A stretch of 64,000 nucleotides of DNA from Adenophora triphylla var. japonica (Eukaryota; Streptophyta; Magnoliopsida; Asterales; Campanulaceae): contig JAFEMH010004894.1 in NCBI GenBank assembly GCA_022495995.1, positions 123,306 to 187,305 on the forward strand, written 5' to 3'. The notes beneath the pieces were generated by a model that saw nothing but the letters and a program-made list of their open reading frames with translations, did no database searches and had not been told where the DNA came from. A program made the translations under genes and the position numbers. This document shows, piece by piece, positions 51,091 through 60,890 of this stretch (positions are counted from its first letter, which is position 1; every line of letters starts with the position of its first letter).

Positions 51091-51817
51091 ATGCAGGAGT
51101 TAATTATGTCTGGAGAAGATCGTAGTTGGATGGATAATCATAGTAATCCCGGTAGAAGGGGTGTCAGACCTCAATTCTTAGAAGGTTTAGAACATTTCGT
51201 GGAGTTTGCTAGAGCGCATCCCCAGTGCATGCGTGATGATAAGATTAGGTGTCCTTGTAAAAAGTGTAAGAATAGAAAATATCTGAGTGTTGGATGGGTA
51301 AAGAAACATGTTTTGGAGGCAGGGTTTGTTGATAGTTACAAGGTATGAGTAGCGCACGGGAAGCGTTATGTGGTTGAAACAAGTGTTCGCAATCATCCTA
51401 CTGTATCACGTGGTCAGCCAAGGGAACCTGAACATTTGATTGATGAAGAAGAGTCGTCTGTGGGTTTGGATGATATGGTTCAAAATGCGGCTGGACCAGA
51501 GTTTGATTGGAACCCTAATCCAACAGAGGCACCAAATCCTGTTGCAAAGAAGTTTATGGATTTAATGGACTCTGCAAATGAGAAAATTCATCCTGGTGCA
51601 AAGGCTACAGTGGTAGAGCAAGTAACTGAGCTTCTAACTATCAAGGCTGATACAAATATGAGCCAGCATACTTACGATCGTATCATGTCATAGGGACAAC
51701 GGATGCTACTAGAAGAAAATAATATGGTTCACAATTTTTATGAGACAAAAAAGTTGGTGGGGACAACGGAGGACATGTTGCTGGGTATTTTAACATGCCA
51801 TTTCGCAGCCCTACTAC
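51091..51817 (+). pseudogene. CACTA transposase, N-terminal part
   Basis: The frame at 51091-51348 reads EDRSWMDNHSNPGRRGVRPQ, EFARAHPQCMRDDKIRCPCK and KCKNRKYLSVGWVKKHVLEA: the transposase-associated zinc domain found at the N-terminus of En/Spm-type TNP2 proteins, with its CXC...CXXC cysteines in IRCPCKKC. A stop (TGA, 51346-51348) stands where related proteins have Trp; the frame then goes on (HGKRYVVETSV) through 51693 with EFDWNPNPTEAPNP and KFMDLMDSANEKIHPGAKAT, and further to LVGTTEDMLLGIL near 51795. The remainder is cut by the Tekay insertion. The ATG used is the first in frame; the real start may be MSGEDRSWM a few codons later (51106). Confidence 0.75.
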
Positions 51818-54270
51818 TGTAATGACCCTAACCCTAGGCACTATTTTAGTATCATATTATATGCTTTTAATATTATTGTTAATATTATGTGTTCATTATA
51901 TATCCTTGATTTCTTGTGTTAGGTTGAGATGGTTGGAAAATAATTTAGAATCCTTAGGATTTCAAGGGAAATAGAATAAAGCATCTTGGGAGAAGTATAA
52001 TAATAGAAATGGATAAAATATGAAATGAGGTTAAAGTATGTGGGATAAAGAATTTGAGTAGGGGGCTTAGTTGTACTATTCTAGAACTTGGGAGCGTTTA
52101 ATTGAAAAAGGTTGAAAAGATTTTATTTAACTAGCATGAGGGGCCATGCTCCTTAATTTCCTCTCCTTCACCTCCTTAGTCAAAGCCTACCATACTCCTC
52201 CCATACTTCCTCCATCCTCCTCATTTTTCCCCTCATCATTTCTTCTTACTTCCTCCCAAGAATTCCCATGGAAACTCCATCTTGAAAACCATCTCTTCCA
52301 AGTTACTAGCAAGCTCAATTCTTCTCCATTTGGAAATCCAATTGTACTTCCGTGTGAAGAGGGGAGCACATCAAGCCAAGAAATTCCTTATTCCATCCTA
52401 TATTTGCTAAAGTGAGTTATTATGACTTTCCCTTCTTTAAATGTTCATGAACTATGGATGATGTTATTGTTATTATGATGATTGTTTGATGTTTAGAAAC
52501 CTTCTTGGAGTTGAGGAATTGGTTAATGTTATGGAATGATGTTGTTGTTCATAGGAGTTGACTAGGAGTGTAAGAAAATGGGTTGAGTTGGATTAAGATG
52601 GTTAATCTTGAAATAAGGTAGAAAAATGGGTGGAAAACCAAGTGGTAAATGACCTAGGTTAGGATATGCTACTTTGGGGTTAAATGGTTTAGAATGGAAT
52701 TAGCAAAGTTAGAAATCTCTTTTAGGTTCACAAATTAGAAGAAGCTTGGTACAAGTTTTGGTTTTTGGGAATTACTAAGGAAATCTGCCACTGATACCTG
52801 TTTCTGGCCGTGGCACGAGTCGTGCCCCTAGGCACGAGTCGTGCCCATGGCCAACTCGTGGATACGACTCGTGGAATTGGAGTCAAATTGTTCTGATCAA
52901 CTTAAGGCTGAAATGGCACTAGTCGTGCCCTAAGGCACGAGTCGTGCCCTGTGGAAATAACGAGTCGTACTTACTAGGGGACGCGTGAATCTGGGAAAGG
53001 CCAAAGGGGCACGAGTCGTGCCCTGGCCTGGTGACATTGAACCAACTTTAGAGCTGTTTAAACCTATTCCAACTAGAACCAAAATGAAATCTCTTTAACC
53101 TAGATTAAAGTAGAATACCTTGGCTACATAATGACATCTTAAGTGATCAAAATGGAATTGGGGAAGTACTTTAAATATTGCTTGGAAAACGCTTGGCAGC
53201 CTAGTTTGGCAACTTGACAAATGTGACTCCAACTTGGTAGATTTAACTTGGACCTTTATAGAGGCCACGTGTTGTTGTATAATGACTATGTAGGGTGGGT
53301 TGATGATACCTTATTGCCTTACTTGAGTTCATATTCATTGATTATACTATGCATAGTGTGTTAAATAAATGTTGCACTATGATATTGGTTGAACATGAGT
53401 ATATTTTACCATGTGGCTATATTGCTTATCCCTTTTGTGGATTATATTTCAAGTAACTATTATGTGCTTGATAATGTGTTAATCAGCTGATGTTGGGGGT
53501 ATAACATAATACGATCAATTATGGAAGTGTGACCTAATGTGATTGGATTATGTTATATCTGTGACCGTCCCCTCCTGTGGCCACAGGTCGGGGTTATAGC
53601 ATCTGTATTGAGCCAAAAGCCTTACAGAGTTGCTACTATCTTATATGGTTCCCTGAGAAATGGGTCTTATAAGATGTGAGTATTGCTTAAGCAGCTCACC
53701 TAAGATTGGGTTTTATTTCCCAATGTTGTACGACTATTGTTCAGACGAGAAAAAGGTAAACCAAGGTAATGTAAAGTGTTTACAGATTTTCCAATGTGTT
53801 ATATGCAACTTGTTATGTGTTGCATCTTATTTGGCATATTGCTGCATTTATAATAGCTTGCTGAGATTTATTCTCACCCCTCTCCCTTTAATGTTTTTAG
53901 ATCCCGAGACAGCCGGACCGGCCAAGTAAGGGCGGAGAGGAGTTTGGAAGTGATTTTGGGATTGTCGGGGTATGTATAGGTTGGCGTAGAAGGTGTATTT
54001 TGGTATAATTCCTTTATGGAGTTTGTAATTATAAACTTTAAATTTCTACGTTATAACCACAATCTTTTGTAACTAAAACAGATGAATACTTTCAAAATTT
54101 GTCAACTTCTCCTCCAATGTGGAGAGGAGTGGAATTATTTTGAAATGGTTATGTTAATTATGTTTATGTTTGAAAGTTAAATCAAAGTTTTAAAAGTTTA
54201 GGTGATTTGAGTTAGTTTGGGGATGCTCCAGCTCAGGACACGTGTTAGGTTCCGGAACGGGGTCCTCACA
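51818..54270 (+). repeat. Tekay 5' LTR
   Basis: 2453 bases with near-inverted ends (TGTAATGACC / GGTCCTCACA). The left flank is ACTAC (51813-51817), a possible target duplication. The ends are set by the primer site on the right and by loss of CACTA coding on the left; the second copy is not in the window. It contains an open frame of 89 codons at 52146-52415 that I do not regard as a gene. Confidence 0.85.
52812..53023 (+). promoter_or_regulatory. Cluster of GGCACGAGTCGTGCC inverted repeats
   Basis: The 15-base inverted repeat GGCACGA-G-TCGTGCC occurs at 52812-52826, 52831-52845, 52934-52948 and 53008-53022, with a one-base variant at 52915-52929 and half-sites (ACTCGTGG, ACGACTCG) between. 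It is a dense array in the middle of the LTR. A weak TATA-like TTTATAG follows near 53256. Confidence 0.8.
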
Positions 54271-54272
54271 GT

Positions 54273-54290
54273 TGGTATCAGAGCTCGGTT
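54273..54290 (+). other. Tekay primer-binding site
   Basis: TGGTATCAGAGCTCGGTT, two bases after the LTR; the initiator-Met-type primer site. Confidence 0.9.
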
Positions 54291-54368
54291 AGAGTTCTCG
54301 GGTAGAGTCTAGCTGAGTGAGAGTGTGTGATAACTGACGTTGAGTGTTTAATGCAGGAGTTTGTTCTA

Positions 54369-57263
54369 ATGGCGGGTAATGATGTCGATCAGGATCGGGC
54401 TTTGGGAAATGTTGGTAATCCGAATGCAGAAATGATGGACATGTTCCGAGTATTTCTTCAGAATATGGCAAATCAGAACCAAGGTAGGGCACAACAGCAA
54501 CCAGAAGGTAGGCAGGGGCACCATGGCCTAGAGAAATTTGTGAAGATGTCTCCCCCTAGTTTCAATGGAGATTTGGATCCGACGAAGGCGGAAAGATGGC
54601 TTGAAGCTATGAATAAGATTTTCGCGGCAATGGAGAGCTCGGATGCAGAAAAGGTAAGGTGCGCCGTTTTCAAGTTGGAAGGACCCGCTGAGCACTGGTG
54701 GCAGGTAGTGAAGGATGGCTGGGATCGGGATCTGACACCGCAGACTTGGGAGAATTTCACACGCAAGTTCCGGGATCATTTCGTTCCGATGGTTACTAGA
54801 GATAAGAAGGAGGTTGAGTTTCTGAAATTGGAGCAAGGGACAATGACTATAGCACAATATTCAGCCAAGTTTACGGAGTTAGCCCGATATTGTCCCCATT
54901 TGGTACCGGAGGAAGAGAGGCGGATCTACCGGTTCGTGAAAGGCTTAAGGGTGGAGTTCCGGAAGCAGTTATTGACGCATGACTTCGCCAACTTCCAAGC
55001 GGCCGTGAATATGGCGTACCGGATTGAGAATGATATAGAGGAGCATCGTGGTAAATTTGAAGGTGGAAGTAGAAATAGATTCCAAGGTCAAGGTTCCGGG
55101 CAGAATAGAGGGCAGCCAAGGACATCAGCTTCGGGAGCAGGTAGAGGAGGAAATGTGGCGACTTCAACAAACCGTTCTACTCCTGGTCAGTTTGGGACAT
55201 TATGTGGATATTGTAAGAAGCCAGGACATTCAGAGGATAAGTGTTGGAGCAAGCAAGGCAAGTGTTTAGAGTGTGGGGCGACATGCCATTTCCGGAAGAA
55301 TTGTCCCAGGTGGCAAAAGAAGCAAGCTTCGGGTAGTGGACAAGGGGGACAAGGTGGTGGTGTGAAGAGAGATATCGACGGGAAACCCAAAGATAGAGTG
55401 CAAGGTCGAGTGTTCGCCTTGGGTAGAGGAGAGGTTGATCCCAATACTGTCATTAGAGGTATAGTCCTTGTCTCAGGAGTTAAGGCCCGCATTTTTATAG
55501 ATCCCGGGTCTTCCCATTCATTTGTGGCATCTCATTTTGCATTTTCATTGCATAAATTGCCTGAATCTATGCCTTATGTATTGGAGGTCTCTACTCCTAT
55601 GGGAGAGTTCCTCGCATCTTCTTTAATATATCATGGTTGTGATGTGACTATATGTGGGCATGTATTGCCAGTGGATTTGGTCGAGTTACCAATTCGTGAC
55701 TTTGATGTGATCCTTGGAATGGATTGGTTGAGTCAGTGTCATGCTTTGGTAGACTGTCGTAGAAAGCGAGTCTCATTTGCCATGCCTGATGTGCCTACTT
55801 TTATATTTGATGCAAACAAATCTATGTTCGGTTTACATGTTATTTCTGCTTTAAAGGCTAGAAAAATGCTATCTAAGGGGTGTGTGGGGTACTTGGCTTA
55901 CGTGGTAGATTCCAATAAGAAGTCTCCCGAGTTAGCTCATGTTCCCGTTGTTAATGAGTTTAGTGATGTGTTTTCAAGTGAGTACTCTATGCCTCCGGAT
56001 CGTGAGGTAGAGTTTTGTATTGACCTAGTGCCCGGTACCACACCTATTTCTAAGGCACCCTATAGAATGGCTTTGGCCGAGTTAAAAGAGTTGAAGGTCC
56101 AATTGCAAGAATTGCTAGACCGGGGTTATATTCGCCCAAGTGTGTCACCCTGGGGAGCACCGGTCTTATTTGTTAGGAAGAAGGATGGTACCTTACGATT
56201 ATGCATTGATTATCGTTTGTTGAACCAAGCAACTATAAAGAATAAATATCCTCTTCCGCATATAGATGATTTATTTGACCAACTTCAAGGTTCTGTTATC
56301 TACTCTAAACTTGATTTGAGAAGCGGATACCACCAGTTGAAGATTAGACCAGATGATATTGCCAAGACAGCTTTCCGAACGAGATATGATCATTATGAGT
56401 TTGTTGTGATGCCTTTCGGGTTGACTAATGCTCCAGCCGTATTCATGGATATGATGAACCATATTTTCAAGCCTTATCTTGACAGCTTTGTGGTGGTATT
56501 CATAGATGACATCCTTGTTTATTCTAAGTCCCAAGAGGAGCATGAAAAGCATTTGAGGATTGTCTTGTCAGTTCTTCGTGAGAAGCAGTTGTACGCCAAG
56601 TTCAGCAAGTGCGAGTTTTGGCTTGAGCAGATTTCTTTCCTGGGGCATATAGTGTCGAGTTCGGGAATTTCCGTGGATCCTTCAAAAATTGAAGCCTTGG
56701 TTAATTGGAAGCAACCTTCGACTGTGACTGAGGTTCGTAGTTTTCTTGGTTTGGCGGGGTATTATCGAAGGTTCATTGAAGGGTTTTCTCGGATTGCTAC
56801 TCCGTTGACAAGGTTGATTCGAAAAGATGTACCGTTCGTATGGGATTCCAAGTGTGAAGCAAGTTTCAATGAGTTGAAGAAGAGGTTGACAACGGCTCCT
56901 ATTCTTACCCTTCCGGATGGTTGTGAGAATTTTGTTATCTATAGTGATGCCTCGAAGGTTGGATTGGGATGTGTACTAATGCAAGATGGGAAAGTGATTG
57001 CGTATGCCTCTAGGAAGTTATCACCGGCGGAACAGAATTACCCTACTCATGACATGGAATTGGCGGCGATTGTGTTTGCGTTGCATAAGTGGAAACATTA
57101 CCTTTATGGAGCGAGATTCGAGATTTTGCCGACCATAAGAGTTTGAAGTATTTATTTACCCAAAAGGAGTTGAATAACCGGCAAAGAAGATGGTTAGAAT
57201 TCTTGAAGGATTTTGATTGTGTGATCTCTTATCATCCGGGGAAGGCCAATTTTGTGGCGGATG
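54369..57263 (+). CDS. Tekay gag-pol polyprotein, cut by E2
   Basis: Long frame from ATG 54369 ([20 protein letters not shown]); an open stretch before it has no ATG in a better place. Order: gag core ([50 protein letters not shown]), two zinc knuckles ([14 protein letters not shown] and [14 protein letters not shown]), protease [12 protein letters not shown] (Asp-Pro-Gly in the active site) with ILGMDWL, then [46 protein letters not shown], catalytic FIDD, FLGHIVS, and RNase H start [16 protein letters not shown] one-base frameshift near 57125 ends the frame at 57146; the right frame goes on ([31 protein letters not shown]) to the insertion at 57264. Apart from this it looks intact. Confidence 0.93.
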
Positions 57264-58657
57264 TGAAATTACCCGGATCCGAGAGGCAGCGCAATCGCGC
57301 CCCGGCATCTGGCATCTTTCGCGTTGGAGCGGCTGTCTCGCCGTTTTTGTTTTGTAGAGTCGCCACGCCGTTTTTATTAAGCCCAAAACATTGAAAAGGG
57401 CATCGGGCTTAAAGATAATTTTAAACTCGTTTTTTGTGTGATGAGATTTTGAGTTCGGAGGTCGATGACTCCCTAGAAGAGAATATTAGAATATTAGAGC
57501 TCACCCGAGTAGCCTCGTAAAACGAGTCTTTCGGATACCCCTAATATCCTTTAAATGTTGTGTGTGTGTGTGTGCTTTTAAAAATGCATGCTGTATCGGA
57601 TGTCTACATTGTATGCTATGTATGGAAATGTATTGAAATAGTGTAGGAAGGAAGCCTTACCAATGTTGGTTCGTGTCTGTCTTCCGTTGGAGAATAGTGT
57701 TTGAGGTCGGAGTAGCGTTCTGGTATGGATCGGGATTGCTTCTGGGAGGGACCTCCGGTTGTCGCGACGAGTTTCGCGTGAGTTGAGGTTGTAGCCTGCG
57801 TTCGCGCAGGTTCGGCGTGCGTGGGGATCGCCTGGATCACTCGGGCAGGGGTTCGGCGTGCGTTGTGGTGGCAGGAGTCACTCGGGCAGAGTTTCGGCGT
57901 GGTTTGGGATCGTCGGTTTGACTCGGAAAGAGCCGGGACACCGTGGAAAGACCGTGCAAGGCCTCAGAGTACCACGAGGGGCCTCAGAGTACCTCGAGAG
58001 TGCCTCGGGCAGCGCGGAGCGCCTGAGCGCTCTGGGAGGCTTCTGAGCACCACGAGGGGGCTCGGAAGGCCTCGAAAGGATCCGAAAGGGGCCGGAATGC
58101 CTCGAAAGGACTTAGAGGGGAAGCCGAAGGCCTAGTGGAGGAAGAGAGAAGTGGGAGGTGTCCGAAAAATGAGGAGGGGGAGCCCTCTATTTATAGTGCC
58201 GCATTTGGTGCAAAGAGGTCCGTACGGACCTCCCCGGTAATCCAAGATTTTGGTTTTCCTCGATTTGAGGGAATCCGTGATGATGGAGGAATATTTGCAA
58301 TTATGGTGTCCCCGAGCAATAAGGTCCGTACGGACCATCTTGCATGCAAAGAGGTCCGTACGGACCAACTCGCAGGGAGTAATCATTTTCCCGGGATTTG
58401 AGGGAATATTGTGGACTTTAAGGAGATTCAAGAATTATGACAACAAAGAGGTCCGTACGGACCAATATTGCTTTCCCAATTTCCCGAAAATTCCCGAAAG
58501 GTCCTTTTATCCCTTTTATCCCGTAAAGGCTCCTCCCTTGGTTTGGCCGGGGTTTAGAGAGGGTTTTGAGTGAGAGGGGTCGTCGAGACTGCGTTGATGA
58601 GTCTCGCGGTGCTTCCCGTGTGTTTGAAAGGGTGTGATCCGCATTGGGGTACTTACA
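57264..58657 (-). repeat. E2 3' LTR
   Basis: 1394 bases on the minus strand, from TGTAAGTACCCCAATG (58657) to AATTTCA (57264). It shares with the E1 LTR the (AC)n run (57557-57573), the hairpin CTCGTTTTACGAG (57526-57514), GACCTCCGAAC near 57466 and the primer-site-like GTGGCGACTC (57366-57357). The second LTR is outside the window. Confidence 0.85.
58187..58463 (-). promoter_or_regulatory. E2 LTR promoter: four GGTCCGTACGGACC palindromes and TATA box
   Basis: TATA box CTATAAATAG on the minus strand (58196-58187). Perfect 14-bp palindromes GGTCCGTACGGACC lie upstream at 58217-58230, 58323-58336, 58353-58366 and 58450-58463, usually preceded on the plus strand by CAAAGA. The nearest is 20 bases from the TATA box, almost as in E1. 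Confidence 0.75.
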
Positions 58658-59185
58658 GAAGCCCTCGACGACGTCACTTATGAAAGAAGGGGTCGCCGAT
58701 AAGATAAGTGGTCCTAACTGGATCGCGTGTGGAGAGGAAGTGACCGTGGAGGTCACGCGAGGACGTGGTGGTGTCCTTTGTGTGACCGCATAGGTCAAGC
58801 AGGCCGGACCCCGCGATAGGATTCCTACGTATCCCCGGCGGGAATCAAGCCCGGTCGTAGTTCTGTGGGGTGAGTGTTTTGTGAATGCGGGCGCGGTGGT
58901 GCCCCGAAGTGTCGTGTGACCGCCGAGGTCGTGGTAAGGACGTGGTGGTGTCCCGGGTGACCGCATAGGTCGAATGGCCGGACCCCGTGATAGGATTCCT
59001 ACGTATCCCCGGCGGGAATCAAGCCCGGTCGTAGTTCGCAGGTCGTGAAATCGTGAGCGCGGGCGTGGTGGTGCCCGAAGTGTCGTGTGACCGCCGAGGT
59101 CAATTGTGAGGACGTGGTGGTGTCCCGGGACGGAAATTTTACGATTTTCCTAATCGGGTGGTTTAAGGCCTTCCGGGTAGAGATA
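58658..59185 (-). repeat. E2 pre-LTR end and duplicated hairpin motif block
   Basis: GTCGAGGGCTTC on the minus strand directly before the LTR mirrors E1. Two copies of a block of about 180 bases (about 58735-58900 and 58918-59100) carry the motif GAACTACGACC, TTCCC-GCC-GGGGAT, ACGTAGG on the minus strand (near 58863-58820 and 59037-58995). Confidence 0.75.
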
Positions 59186-59640
59186 GTTATGAGGACTTGA
59201 ATCGTCTTCTCGATTGCGGCTGGTGCCACGCCGGAGGACTTTGAATCGTCTTCCGCGGCGGCTGGTGCCACGCCGGGAGGACTTTGAATCGCCTTCTCGG
59301 CGGCTGTGCCACGCCGGAGGACTTTGAATCGTCTTCCACGGCGGCCGGTGCCACGCCGGGAGGACTTTGAATCGTCTTCCGCGGCCTGGGTGTCACGCCG
59401 GAGGACTTTGAATCGTCTTCCGGCGGCGGATGCCACGCGCGAGGACTTTGAATCGTCTTCGCGGCGGCTGGTGCCACGCCGAGGACTTTGAATCGTCTTC
59501 TAGCCGCAGCTGATGTAATGCGCGAGGACTTTGAATCGTCTTCTAGCCGCAGCTGATGTAATGCGCGAGACTTTGAATCGTCTTCTAGCCGCAGCTGATG
59601 TAATGCGCGAGGACTTTGAATCGTCTTCTAGCCGCATTGT
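59186..59640. repeat. E2 tandem repeats, about 40-46 bp unit
   Basis: About eleven copies of GAGGACTTTGAATCGTCTTC spaced by GC-rich variants (GCGGCGGCTGGTGCCACGCC or TAGCCGCAGCTGATGTAATG). The last three or four units form a more uniform sub-array. Unit lengths vary by a few bases, mostly at CTGG or CGGG steps. Confidence 0.85.
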
Positions 59641-60691
59641 GGGAGGCGTGGCCGCCTTGTGCTTCGAGAGACGTAGATGCCTTTGTGTTTTTGCATGTTG
59701 AGTGTAAGGTTGGACTTACGATGACCGCCGGTGCTTGCGCTGCCGTTGAAGCGGGCAAGGATGACGGCCGGTGATTGCTTCACCATTTGGCATTTTAGAG
59801 GCGCTTCGTGCCTGGGACTTGTACTGGAGGTGTCGGGCTCCTTCGTGCTTGTTTTGCCGTTGAGCGGGCAAGGATGATGGCTCGGTGCCGGGATATGCCT
59901 TGTATGACTTCCCTTCGACTTGTCGGGAGGAGCTCGGGCTTACTTTGATGGCCTGCTTGCGTGCCGCTGGGCGGGCGAGGTCTCGGCTTACACCGATCGC
60001 CGGTGCTTGAATTGTCGGGACGCATGACCTTGTAGGCCCTTTTCTCGCTGGGAAGATGACTTCGGACCTCCTTTCGAGGGCCAAATGGCCGAGTTGTCGT
60101 TGAGCATTTTGGGAGGCGTCTTGTGCCTTGATATTCGTGCCGGGAGGTGTTGGCTCTTCTTGAATTGCCGCTGAGCTGCTGGTTGAATTGCCGTTGAGCG
60201 TCTGAGGCGTCTCGGCTCGGGATTCGTGGCCGGGAGGTGTTGGCTCTTGAATTGCCCGCTGAGCGGGCGGTGGTCGAATTGCCGTTGAGCGCTCTGGGAG
60301 GCATCTTGTGCCTCGGGATTCGTGGCCGGGAGGTGTCAGTCCTTCTTGAATTGCCGTCAGCGTTTGGAGGCGTCTCGTGCCTCGGGATTCGTGGCCGGGA
60401 GGTGCCGGCTCCTTCTTGAATTGCCGTTGAGCGGGCGTTGAGGCATCTCGGCCTTGATATTCGCCGGGAGGTGTCGCTCCTTCTTGAATTGCCGTTGAGC
60501 TGGGCGGTGGTTGAATTGCCGCTGGAGTGGGCGAGGACCGGTCTTACGCCGACGGCCTGGGGATTGAATTGCCGGGCGTGGTCAATTGAAGGGCGAGGAC
60601 CATTCCGCACTCTGGATTTGCCGGAAAAGGCCTTAGGACAGCCGGGCAAAGATTATAAGGGCAGAAAGTAATTTGGCCACCCTTGCAAAGA
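59641..60691. repeat. E2 tandem repeats, about 95 bp unit
   Basis: Degenerate repeats built around TTGAATTGCCGTTGAGCG, GAGGCGTCTCGTGCCTCGGG and ATTCGTGGCCGGGAGGTGT, clearest from about 60100 to 60540. Proline/arginine-rich open frames across this part are side effects of composition. Confidence 0.7.
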
Positions 60692-60780
60692 GGTCCGTAC
60701 GGACCAACTGGGCCGCAAAGAGGTCCGTACGGACCACCTTGGTTTTTGCGCTCCAGATTTTGACCTGTGTTAAAAACCGA
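60692..60780 (+). promoter_or_regulatory. Promoter of E2 antisense PMD gene: two palindromes and TATA-like box
   Basis: GGTCCGTACGGACC at 60692-60705 and 60722-60735, both preceded by GCAAAGA as in the LTR, then GTTAAAAACC (60769-60778) about 35 bases on, a (GA)n leader (60821-60838) and ATG at 60891. The same palindrome that flanks the LTR TATA box thus stands before this gene. Confidence 0.55.
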
Positions 60781-60890
60781 GGCTCCCCTTCATTTCCCAT
60801 TTCCAGCTCGTGAACCAAAGTGAGAGAGAGAGAGAGAAAAATCCTCCATTTTTACCAAAATCTTCCATTTTTTCGCTTGAATCGCTTGCA

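Larger units (their letters stand above)
47819..51817 (+). mobile_element. CACTA (En/Spm) DNA transposon, left part
   Basis: Begins CAATACTAGAAACAGGG, one base off the usual CACTACTAG terminus. It is followed by subterminal ACCGACGG repeats, a promoter region and, at 51091, a transposase-associated domain typical of CACTA elements. It is interrupted by the Tekay element at 51818; the rest is outside the window. The 3-bp target duplication (GAT at 47816-47818) cannot be confirmed without the other end. Confidence 0.75.
51818..57263 (+). mobile_element. Tekay/Del-type Ty3-Gypsy element, left part
   Basis: LTR 51818-54270 (TGTAATGACC...GGTCCTCACA), an initiator-Met-type primer site, then one long gag-pol frame with two zinc knuckles and FIDD-type RT. 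It is cut at 57264 inside the RNase H/integrase linker by E2; the rest (integrase, chromodomain if any, 3' LTR) lies beyond the window. The lineage is a judgement from gag-pol style and the long LTR. Confidence 0.85.

Noticed and set aside
52146..52415. 89-codon frame in the Tekay LTR
   Set aside because: No motif, within the LTR; the opposite strand is also open, as expected from CT-rich sequence.
59187..60649. Long proline/arginine-rich open frames across 59-60.6 kb
   Set aside because: GC-rich tandem repeats give open frames in several directions; no domain seen.
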